A stretch of 5,594 bases of DNA from Planctomycetota bacterium (GTDB lineage: Bacteria > Planctomycetota > Phycisphaerae > Sedimentisphaerales > Anaerobacaceae): contig JAGLNB010000024.1 of NCBI GenBank assembly GCA_023139715.1, positions 1 to 5,594 of the forward strand, given 5' to 3'. The position numbers were made by a program, and so were the translations under genes. Shown here in pieces: positions 1-5,322 of the stretch (its first letter is position 1; each line of letters opens with the position of its first letter). The notes beneath the pieces are model-generated. The model was not told where the DNA came from and made no database searches. It saw nothing but the letters and a program-made list of their open reading frames with translations.

Positions 1-7
1 TTTTTTC

Positions 8-36
8 TTGACAATTCTTACACTCCACTGTATTTG
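8..36 (+). promoter_or_regulatory. Probable sigma-70-type promoter of topA
   Basis: A perfect -35 hexamer TTGACA lies at 8-13. It is followed by exactly 17 bases and TATTTG at 31-36, a weak -10 that matches TATAAT only in its first three bases. Transcription would start near 43, leaving a leader of about 47 nt. The leader is AT-rich and has no purine-rich Shine-Dalgarno sequence ahead of the ATG at 90. A direct repeat GACAATT occurs at 10-16 and 55-61, and a palindrome AATTTAAATT lies at 63-72; no function is assigned to either. Confidence 0.45.
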
Positions 37-89
37 TCCACTTCTAAATGTCGGGACAATTGAATTTAAATTAAAAAGTAAATTTAACT

Positions 90-2501
90 ATGGCCAAAGC
101 AAAAACAGCTAAATCGCTCGTAATCGTCGAATCACCTGCAAAAGCAAAGACAATAAATAAATATCTCGGAGATGATTTTATAGTTACAGCTTCAATGGGA
201 CACGTGCGCGACTTGCCGTCAAAAGGTATAAATGTTGACATTGAAAATAATTTCGAGCCGACCTACGATATAATGCCGGGAAAAAAACGAACGGTTATTT
301 CGTTGAAGGCTGCTGCAAAAAAATGCGATAAACTTTATCTCGCAACCGACCTTGACCGTGAGGGAGAAGCTATTGCATGGCACCTGTCGCAAATTTTGAA
401 AGTGCCTCAGGAAAAAACATATCGCGTAGTCTTTAATGCAATCACCAGCTCAGCTATAAAAACCGCTTTCTCCGAGCCAGGCAAACTCGATATGGATAAG
501 GTTATGGCGCAGCAGGCAAGACGAATCCTCGACAGAATAGTCGGCTATAAAATCTCGCCACTACTATGGAAAAAAGTTGCAAGAGGCCTTTCGGCTGGAA
601 GAGTGCAATCGGTTGCTGTAAAAATAATCGTCCAAAAGGAAAGAGAAATTCGCGCATTTAAGCCGGATGAATACTGGCTTATTCCAGCGGTCTTCACAAC
701 CGATTTGAAAAATGATTACAATAAAGAATGGCTCGATTTTGTAAGCGTCGAAAATGAAAACGATAAACCGCCGACAATAATCCAGCAGAATAAATGGCTG
801 GCAAAACATAACGGCTTTTCCGCTCGGCTGGCAAAAATCGACGGTAAAAAATTTGAAGTATCCAAAGGCGAACAAGCCCAAAAAATATTCGCTGCATTAA
901 AACGAGCCGACTTCAAATTAACAGACATACAAACTAAAAATTCCACATCGCGGCCATCGCCGCCGTTTATTACTTCAACACTGCAGCAGGCAGCTGCGAA
1001 TCGGCTCGGCTTTACAGCAAAAAGAACTATGCGAGTGGCTCAGCAGCTTTACGAAGGAATTGACCTTGGCTCGATGGGCTCGCTCGGATTGATTACCTAT
1101 ATGCGAACAGACAGTACTCATCTTTCCGCTGAAGCATTAAACGATGTGCGAAATTTCGTTGAAAAAAAATACGGCTCAGATTATCTGCCGGCTAAGCCAA
1201 ATTTCTACGCTGCAAAAAAGAACGCTCAGCAGGCACACGAGGCAGTTCGGCCAACCGACCCTGATTTTGTTCCGAAAGATATTGAAGAATTCCTGACAGA
1301 TGAGCAGTTAAAACTATACGATTTAATATGGCGGCGATTCGTGGCCTGCCAGATGAATCCGGCAAAATGGAATATAACAAGTATTGACATAACAGCTGAA
1401 ACCGGCGAGGGCAGCTGTTTGTATAAAACATCCGGAAGAGTGAAAGTTTTTGACGGCTTCACCAAAGTCTGGCCAACCACATCGGACGACCAATTGCTGC
1501 CGAAAATGCAAATCGGCCAAACACTTGCGGCAATCGACATAAAAGCCGAGCAGCATTTTACCAGGCCGCCGGCCAGATACACCGAAGCGTCTCTCGTAAA
1601 AGCACTCGAAAGCGAAGGCATCGGCCGGCCAAGTACATACGCAACTATTATCAGCACCGTACAGGACAGAGGGTACGTCGAGCAGATGGAAAAGAAATTC
1701 TTCGCAACAGACCTGGGCGAAGTCGTTACAGATAAACTCGACGAATATTTTCCGCAAATAATGGAAATCGCTTTCACAAGATATATGGAAGAGCAGCTCG
1801 ATAAAATCGAAGAGCAGCATCTCGGCTGGCAGGGCGTATTAAAAGAATTTTATACCCCATTTGAGAAAAGTCTCGCAACGGCAATAGAGAAAATGCAGCA
1901 CGCAAAAGCTGAAACTACGCCGAGCGAATACACCTGTCCCGAATGTAAAAAACCAATGGTTTACAGGTTTGGAAAAAACGGAAAGTTTCTCAGCTGCTCG
2001 GATTATCCGAATTGTAAATATGCCTGCCCGTGCGACCGAGAAGGCAAAAAAGTTGAGCCGCAGGAAACCGACCATAAATGTCCAAAGTGCCAAAAGCCAA
2101 TGCTCGTTAAACGCAGCCGATTCGGCTCGTTTCTCGGATGCTCAGATTATCCAAACTGCAAAACGACACAAAAAATTGATAAAGATGGCAACATTCTGCC
2201 ACCAAAACCGCCGCCGGAACCAACAGGAATAAAATGCTATAAATGCAAAACAGGCGAACTGGTAATAAGGCAAAGCAAGAAAGGCCCGTTTATGGGCTGC
2301 AATAAATTTCCAAGATGCCGTACCATAATCAGTATAAAACAAATGGAAAATCTAAAGCAGCTGCAGGAAGAAAAAAAATGGCCGCCAAAAACATTTGAAG
2401 AGGCCGACGAAATGCTCGGCAGAAAAAAAACAAAAAAGAAAGTGGCAAAGAAAAAAACCGTGAAGAAAAAGACTGCTAAGAAAAAAGCAACCAAAAAATA
2501 G
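90..2501 (+). CDS. topA: DNA topoisomerase I (type IA, TopA)
   Basis: This enzyme relaxes negatively supercoiled DNA by cutting one strand through a tyrosine phosphodiester, passing the other strand and resealing. The 803 residues match the usual bacterial length. The toprim domain (about 8-125) shows E14 in VIVESPAKAK and the D87-L-D89-R-E91 acidic triad that binds Mg2+. The catalytic tyrosine is Y337 in GLITYMRTDST, with R339 beside it. Further family motifs are HEAVRPTD (383-390) and ESEGIGRPSTYA (507-518). The C-terminus carries three CxxC zinc ribbons: C616/C619/C636/C642, C664/C667/C684/C690 and C716/C719/C737/C743. After a short helical linker comes a lysine-rich tail (779-803) of AKKKT-like repeats, which probably adds non-specific DNA contact. 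The ATG at 90 is chosen because MAKAKTAKSLVIVESP is a typical TopA N-terminus, although no Shine-Dalgarno precedes it. The gene stands alone on this strand. Confidence 0.97.
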   Translation: MAKAKTAKSLVIVESPAKAKTINKYLGDDFIVTASMGHVRDLPSKGINVDIENNFEPTYDIMPGKKRTVISLKAAAKKCDKLYLATDLDREGEAIAWHLSQILKVPQEKTYRVVFNAITSSAIKTAFSEPGKLDMDKVMAQQARRILDRIVGYKISPLLWKKVARGLSAGRVQSVAVKIIVQKEREIRAFKPDEYWLIPAVFTTDLKNDYNKEWLDFVSVENENDKPPTIIQQNKWLAKHNGFSARLAKIDGKKFEVSKGEQAQKIFAALKRADFKLTDIQTKNSTSRPSPPFITSTLQQAAANRLGFTAKRTMRVAQQLYEGIDLGSMGSLGLITYMRTDSTHLSAEALNDVRNFVEKKYGSDYLPAKPNFYAAKKNAQQAHEAVRPTDPDFVPKDIEEFLTDEQLKLYDLIWRRFVACQMNPAKWNITSIDITAETGEGSCLYKTSGRVKVFDGFTKVWPTTSDDQLLPKMQIGQTLAAIDIKAEQHFTRPPARYTEASLVKALESEGIGRPSTYATIISTVQDRGYVEQMEKKFFATDLGEVVTDKLDEYFPQIMEIAFTRYMEEQLDKIEEQHLGWQGVLKEFYTPFEKSLATAIEKMQHAKAETTPSEYTCPECKKPMVYRFGKNGKFLSCSDYPNCKYACPCDREGKKVEPQETDHKCPKCQKPMLVKRSRFGSFLGCSDYPNCKTTQKIDKDGNILPPKPPPEPTGIKCYKCKTGELVIRQSKKGPFMGCNKFPRCRTIISIKQMENLKQLQEEKKWPPKTFEEADEMLGRKKTKKKVAKKKTVKKKTAKKKATKK

Positions 2502-2524
2502 ATGTAAAAAAAGGTGCGAAAAGT

Positions 2525-2594
2525 TGAGATTGCCGCGGCCTAAAGGCGGCCTCGCAATGACAGGAAAAATGGATACCTGCCTTCGCAGGTATGA
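2525..2594. repeat. Dispersed intergenic repeats: GCAATGAC-type and ATACCTGC hairpin type
   Basis: Two joined palindromic units lie 24 nt after the topA stop. The first has outer arms ATTGC (2529-2533) and GCAAT (2554-2558). It encloses competing GC stems, GCCGC (2532-2536) with GCGGC (2546-2550), or GCC with GGC around a TAAA loop. The second is a perfect 8-bp stem ATACCTGC (2573-2580) and GCAGGTAT (2585-2592) with loop CTTC. Read on the minus strand, the pair has the look of the intergenic repeats often mis-translated as VIPAKAGI and CHCEA peptides in many environmental bacterial genomes (recognised from memory, not searched). They are non-coding; a role in transcript end formation or mRNA stability is possible. 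Confidence 0.75.
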
Positions 2595-2607
2595 CAAAAT
2601 GAGTGTT

Positions 2608-2630
2608 GCCCCAGCCACTGGTGCTGGGGC
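2608..2630. repeat. GC-rich stem-loop
   Basis: A perfect 8-bp inverted repeat pairs GCCCCAGC (2608-2615) with GCTGGGGC (2623-2630) around a 7-nt loop. No T-run follows on either strand, so it is not a standard intrinsic terminator. It sits inside the repeat cluster and is probably another dispersed palindromic unit. Confidence 0.7.
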
Positions 2631-2639
2631 TAACCGAAG

Positions 2640-2669
2640 ACGCAATACACATCACGCACAACGCAATAC
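2640..2669. repeat. Short direct repeat ACGCAATAC
   Basis: ACGCAATAC occurs at 2640-2648 and again at 2661-2669. The spacer has related sequence (CACGCAC), and a degenerate third unit, GATACGC, follows at 2672-2678. This is low-complexity tandem material within the same repeat cluster. Two units are too few, and the arrangement is wrong, for a CRISPR array. Confidence 0.5.
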
Positions 2670-2679
2670 GAGATACGCT

Positions 2680-2710
2680 TCACCCTTCGACAAGCTCAGG
2701 GCAGGCGAGA
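2680..2710. repeat. Dispersed repeat of the FDKLRAG mis-translation type
   Basis: The stretch around CTTCGACAAGCTCAGGGCAG (2685-2704) reads as PFDKLRAG in one plus frame. This is a short peptide string commonly seen as spurious protein in draft bacterial genomes because the underlying intergenic repeat is widespread. The recognition is from memory and was not checked by search. No ORF here is credible, since the frame runs through several unrelated repeats and then antisense into a real gene. Confidence 0.55.
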
Positions 2711-2727
2711 TATGCTCTAAAAGGGGG

Positions 2728-2769
2728 AAAGGGATAAAGCTTAAGAGCAACAGAAAGCTTCATCCCTTT
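2728..2769. terminator. Stem-loop terminator between convergent topA and the PEP-CTERM operon
   Basis: Arms 2728-2742 and 2755-2769 form a 15-position stem around a 12-nt loop. On the plus strand there is one A/C mismatch (2736/2761) and a T-rich run follows (2767-2771, then 2775-2779), which suits termination of topA-side transcripts. On the minus strand the same position becomes a G-U wobble, so all 15 positions pair. There the 3' arm ends in three U residues, followed by a C-run and four U residues. It lies 26 nt beyond the stop of the last PEP-CTERM gene. A bidirectional terminator is the best reading. Confidence 0.7.
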
Positions 2770-2795
2770 TTATGTTTTTATTATAACGAGTTTGG

Positions 2796-3416
2796 TTATG
2801 ATTTTTTGCGATTCACAAAAGCTACAAAGCTTCCAATTGTAAGTAATAGCGCTGTAGCCGGCTCAGGTATTGGTTCCGGAATCGGGAAATCATCACTGGG
2901 TGTTGGAACAGGGAAAGGATCGCTTTCGGGCGTATCATCATCTCCACCGTTACCGCCGCCGCCATTACTGCTTCTTCTGCCGCCGCCACCGGTGTAGCCC
3001 TGCTTACTGTAATCGCCGGCACTGCCATACATTCCGCCGCCAGGGGCGCTTCGTATGGCATCGTCTTTTTCCAGGAAAGCATATTCAGATCGCTCAAATA
3101 CAGCTATGATAATCTTCGGTGAATCAAGATATGCCATTGTTGTACTTGAGGTAGTATCACTTACATCGCCAATCCAATAGACAAATTGATAGCCGGGTTT
3201 TGGATTGGCTGTTAAAGTAACTTCAGAATTTAATCCTAAATAATGTACGCCAATTCCCGGTGTTACACTTCCGCCCTGAGCAGGTGTTTTCTGAATCAGA
3301 AGTGCAATGCCGTCCTGGCAATACGCAGCTGCCGGCAAAGCAATGGCTATAATTAAGCCGAACAATATCAACCTGCCAAATCCAGCTAATTTCAAATTGT
3401 TACTCTTGATATTCAT
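2796..3416 (-). CDS. PEP-CTERM surface protein with InlB B-repeat-like domain and Gly/Pro-rich stalk
   Basis: This is a 206-residue exported protein and the last gene of the three-gene operon. The start at 3416 is chosen because GGGGG lies 3 nt upstream and a signal peptide begins at once; the longer in-frame reading to 3542 runs back into the preceding gene. Residues 1-33 are a signal peptide with a long hydrophobic core. Residues about 40-108 (GGSVTPG, VTLTANPKPGYQFVYW, then a beta-rich end IIIAVFE) resemble the divergent InlB B-repeat/Flg_new_2 fold, a small beta domain found on bacterial surface proteins. Residues 126-158 are Gly/Ser-rich and 159-186 are Asp/Pro-rich, giving a flexible stalk. 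The C-terminus has a doubled IPEPIPEP motif (179-186), a hydrophobic helix (187-201) and basic NRKKS. This is a PEP-CTERM signal, expected to be cut by an exosortase. The ligand or role is unknown. Confidence 0.85.
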   Translation of the reverse strand: MNIKSNNLKLAGFGRLILFGLIIAIALPAAAYCQDGIALLIQKTPAQGGSVTPGIGVHYLGLNSEVTLTANPKPGYQFVYWIGDVSDTTSSTTMAYLDSPKIIIAVFERSEYAFLEKDDAIRSAPGGGMYGSAGDYSKQGYTGGGGRRSSNGGGGNGGDDDTPESDPFPVPTPSDDFPIPEPIPEPATALLLTIGSFVAFVNRKKS

Positions 3417-3438
3417 ATTCCCCCAATTCTTTACTAAA

Positions 3439-4128
3439 TTAATATGTAGTAGAATTTTTACGTTTTCTAAAAAGCATAGCTCCGATTCCAAGCAGTGCAA
3501 TTGTGCCCGGCTCAGGAACTCCTGTTGGTGGGTCATCGCCATCGCCTGCTATTGGTAAGCCGTCAGCAAGTGTCTGGTCAAATGTGTAACCGCCTACGAT
3601 CCAGTCCTGGTTACTGCTGAGTACAAGAAAGTATGAATTTTCGTTAGCTACGAGATAGCCGCCGTCAAATGTCCAAACGCCCATTTTGCCGTATGTGGAA
3701 GACAGGTCAATAGATGCTGAGTCAGGCGAAATGCCTCCCGAGCCGTCGTCCTGATAGTCAAGCACCGAATCGCCATCAATACCGGCACCGCCTGTATCGG
3801 GATTGAGTATCCCAAAATATGCAAGTGCGGTAGTGGCATCAGCATCGCAGAAAATCTGGTAAGCATAAATATATCTGCCACTGCCGGGATTAGTGTAGTC
3901 ATCGGTTCCGATGAATTCATTTGCGTAGGTTGTCGTATCATAGACGGCGAAATCTATACGTCCGCTCAACAGACCGCCATCGACTGTAGAACTGAAGTAC
4001 GATTTGCCCTCGTAATAAGAGCTGTTCGGTAATAGTTCGGTAACAGCTGCATTTGCTATGCTGCAAAGACACATTGTTGCCGGCAAAAGTAAAACAAGGA
4101 GTTTCTTCTTATCTGCCATAACTAACAT
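3439..4128 (-). CDS. PEP-CTERM sorting domain protein, unknown ectodomain
   Basis: This 229-residue secreted protein is the middle gene of the operon. The ATG at 4128 is preferred because AGGA (4135-4138) sits 6 nt upstream; the ATG three codons later would be 15 nt away. The start overlaps the stop of the upstream gene by 7 nt (ATGTTAG), which suggests translational coupling. The signal peptide is KKKLLVLLLPATMCLCSIANA, with likely cleavage after ANA. The ectodomain (about 30-200) is rich in Gly, Asp, Ser, Thr and Tyr, looks beta-stranded and includes DSVLDYQDDGSGG, an acidic stretch that might bind cations (inference). I do not recognise it as a named family. The C-terminus is a textbook sorting signal: VPEP (204-207), hydrophobic helix GTIALLGIGAMLF, then RKRK (221-224). 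The product is probably released or anchored at the outer surface after exosortase processing. Confidence 0.87.
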   Translation of the reverse strand: MLVMADKKKLLVLLLPATMCLCSIANAAVTELLPNSSYYEGKSYFSSTVDGGLLSGRIDFAVYDTTTYANEFIGTDDYTNPGSGRYIYAYQIFCDADATTALAYFGILNPDTGGAGIDGDSVLDYQDDGSGGISPDSASIDLSSTYGKMGVWTFDGGYLVANENSYFLVLSSNQDWIVGGYTFDQTLADGLPIAGDGDDPPTGVPEPGTIALLGIGAMLFRKRKNSTTY

Positions 4129-4787
4129 TTGCCTTCCTTTCTTCTATTCAGTTTTAGAGCTATCAGCCAGCCAGTTCCGAGCAAAACCAAAACTGTCGGT
4201 TCCGGTATTGTCATAGCTCCGCTGAAACCACCTTCTCCAGTTAATGCGCTATCAATCATATCCTCAAAACTGCCGCCTGTACCTCCCGTCATCGCAAGTT
4301 CAAAATCCAGAGCAGAACCGATGGCTGCCAGAGCAGCTGAACCGATAACGGTGTTGTCAATTGTTATGCCGGTGATATCTACCTGAAAGACGGAGTAAGC
4401 AATGCCCATTGAGCCGAAAGTTACCATACTGTTAGCCGCGAGGGTTCCGGTTAGATAGGTAGTTCCCAGACCGGGTGCGGATGAGCTTGTAATTGAAATG
4501 ACTCCACCGCTTAAGGTGTACGAGCCGCCACTGCCGCTTATGGCCATATTGGGTATGTGAACGAAAGCACCTACTAAAGTATCGGCGGGGTCGCCCAGCC
4601 CTCTGTCAACCGTAATATTCTGCTCAAAACTCAGCGTGCCTGCCCCATCGTAAGACCAGTAGCCGGTAGTGCTTTGGTCGGGAGTAAGTTCAATGGTTGC
4701 AGCGGCAAATGCTGAACTGGTTATACAAACTGACACAGCAGTAAAAAACAGAAGCAGAAAAACAAATTTCCTCACTAAATTACTCAT
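4122..4787 (-). CDS. PEP-CTERM sorting domain protein, unknown ectodomain
   Basis: This is the first gene of the operon and encodes 221 residues. The ATG at 4787 is chosen over one at 4802 because a consensus GGAGGA (4792-4797) ends 4 nt before it, and that sequence would lie inside the longer reading. The signal peptide is residues 1-28 (RKFVFLLLFFTAVSVC core, cleavage after AFA). The ectodomain (about 30-190) is Gly/Ser/Thr-rich with alternating hydrophobics, typical of an all-beta secreted domain, and has almost no Lys or Arg. No named family is recognised. The C-terminus has IPEP (194-197), a hydrophobic stretch TVLVLLGTGWLIALKL and basic NRRK (214-217), ending EGKC. The hydrophobic part is slightly longer than usual. 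No catalytic motif is visible, so a structural or matrix role is the simplest guess. Confidence 0.86.
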   Translation of the reverse strand: MSNLVRKFVFLLLFFTAVSVCITSSAFAAATIELTPDQSTTGYWSYDGAGTLSFEQNITVDRGLGDPADTLVGAFVHIPNMAISGSGGSYTLSGGVISITSSSAPGLGTTYLTGTLAANSMVTFGSMGIAYSVFQVDITGITIDNTVIGSAALAAIGSALDFELAMTGGTGGSFEDMIDSALTGEGGFSGAMTIPEPTVLVLLGTGWLIALKLNRRKEGKC

Positions 4788-4840
4788 CGATTCCTCCAAC
4801 ATTAAAGAGAAAAACAGTTTTTTTTAACACTCTCAAAAAT

Positions 4841-4869
4841 TATGCCTTACGCATATTTTTGCGCGCAAA
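4841..4869. promoter_or_regulatory. Two small palindromes, possible operator, upstream of the PEP-CTERM operon
   Basis: TATGC (4841-4845) and GCATA (4851-4855) are inverted arms with 5 nt between them. Three bases on, TTTGCGCGCAAA (4858-4869) is a perfect 12-bp palindrome. The pair lies 54-82 nt before the start codon of the first operon gene. A poor promoter match on the minus strand (TTGCGC at 4863-4868, 18 nt, CATAAT at 4839-4844) overlaps both, so they could be a repressor site on a secondary promoter. They may equally be chance or RNA structure in the leader. Confidence 0.3.
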
Positions 4870-4986
4870 GCCACCACAAAAATGTTCTGCCTCTCTCTCT
4901 GTGAATTTTTCCGCCCCGATTTAGAAGTTTCTTATCCGTCCTGCCCAACTACACAGATGCAACCAAACTAAAATGTTAAATCTGCA

Positions 4987-5096
4987 AATAGCAAAACTTC
5001 CAAGATTCCTTCTGGTTTAGCAAATGTGTTTCCTTACACAGAATCCCATAAGCAGGGACTCCACTGTAAGCTCTCTTCTTCAGCCCCCAAGCTGAT
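4987..5096 (-). other. Structured untranslated leader or possible small RNA ahead of the PEP-CTERM operon
   Basis: No coding sequence is credible between 4788 and 5321. On the minus strand, arms 5066-5070 (CTTAC) and 5033-5037 (GTAAG) close a hairpin. Inner pairs AG/CU and GUCCC (5055-5059) with GGGAU (5043-5047) continue it towards a 7-nt loop. The last pair is a G-U wobble on the minus strand but an A/C mismatch on the plus strand, favouring a minus-strand RNA. A 7-nt inverted repeat, TGCTATT/AATAGCA (5099-5105 and 4987-4993), could close the whole element, but its promoter-proximal arm overlaps the -10 of the proposed promoter. I see no match to a known riboswitch, 6S, SRP or RNase P RNA. 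From about 4870 to 4985 I see nothing definite. Confidence 0.35.
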
Positions 5097-5102
5097 GGTG
5101 CT

Positions 5103-5131
5103 ATTAGACCAAATTTGCATTATTAAGTCAA
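5103..5131 (-). promoter_or_regulatory. Probable sigma-70-type promoter of the PEP-CTERM operon
   Basis: Read on the minus strand, TTGACT (5126-5131, five of six consensus bases) is followed by exactly 17 bases and TCTAAT (5103-5108, five of six). This is the best promoter match in the window. Transcription would begin near 5096, about 309 nt before the first start codon at 4787, so the operon would have a long untranslated leader. It could alternatively drive a separate small RNA encoded in that interval. Confidence 0.6.
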
Positions 5132-5150
5132 GCGTTTTCTTTAGAGTTGC

Positions 5151-5175
5151 TGCCCTAAGGCCTGTTTTGAGGGCA
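5151..5175. repeat. GC-rich inverted repeat
   Basis: TGCCCT (5151-5156) pairs with AGGGCA (5170-5175) around a 13-nt loop containing AGGCCT. It lies between the aminotransferase stop and the operon promoter. No clean T-run follows on the minus strand, so a terminator role for the aminotransferase gene is only a possibility. Confidence 0.4.
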
Positions 5176-5240
5176 AATTTGTCTAAAAAACCGAATTACA
5201 AGTATTGCAATCAGTGATTTTATTGGTCGTTAAAATAGGA

Positions 5241-5322
5241 AATTTTTAATGTTTAATTTTTAATTAAGATGGGGATTGTCTTCGCAAAGTAGCGATTTTG
5301 AAATTAAAAATTCAAAAATTTC
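5241..5322. repeat. AT-rich inverted and direct repeats after the aminotransferase gene
   Basis: AATTTTTAATT (5255-5265) is inverted at 5302-5312, and AATTTTTAAT also occurs directly at 5241-5250. Between the arms lies a small hairpin, TCGC (5282-5285) with GCGA (5292-5295), followed by TTTT on the plus strand. A second AT stem, GAAATT (5300-5305) with AATTTC (5317-5322), touches the aminotransferase stop codon. The arrangement could end the aminotransferase transcript or be a small palindromic mobile remnant. There is no coding sequence here. Confidence 0.45.

Noticed and set aside
1226..1777. Minus-strand open frame of 183 codons inside topA
   Set aside because: topA is full length with all catalytic motifs over this span, and the antisense frame shows no recognisable domain or ribosome site.
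2524..2997. Plus-strand open frame of 157 codons downstream of topA
   Set aside because: It runs through dispersed repeats and the terminator stem and then antisense into the PEP-CTERM gene. Its Pro/Leu-rich end mirrors the Gly-rich stalk codons, so it is spurious.
3300..3330. Lipobox at Cys33 of the third PEP-CTERM protein
   Set aside because: The residues before the Cys are AAY, not a small residue at -1, and the protein has its own C-terminal sorting signal.
3417..3542. N-terminal extension of the third PEP-CTERM gene to an ATG at 3542
   Set aside because: It would overlap the preceding gene by about 100 nt and bury the signal peptide 42 residues inside. The ATG at 3416 has a purine-rich site and begins the signal peptide directly.
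4788..4802. Alternative ATG at 4802 for the first PEP-CTERM gene
   Set aside because: The consensus GGAGGA lies between this ATG and the one at 4787, so it can only serve the latter.
4861..4885. Sigma-54 type -24/-12 promoter (GG-N10-GC) in the GGTGGCTTTGCGC stretch, as known for some PEP-CTERM genes under PrsK/PrsR control
   Set aside because: The GG to GC distance is not 10 nt in any register, and no better match was found in the leader.
5060..5092. TPP riboswitch-like string GGGGGCTGA in the leader
   Set aside because: The second conserved part (ACCTGA and flanking pairing) is absent, so the similarity is superficial.
4987..5105. 6S RNA or other housekeeping RNA
   Set aside because: The element has closing arms and an apical hairpin, but there is no conserved sequence match and the arms overlap the promoter's -10, so it was kept only as an unnamed structured region.
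5026..5217. Plus-strand GTG-initiated frame of 63 codons in the leader region
   Set aside because: It has no ribosome site and no recognisable domain, and it is antisense to the structured leader and promoter of the operon.
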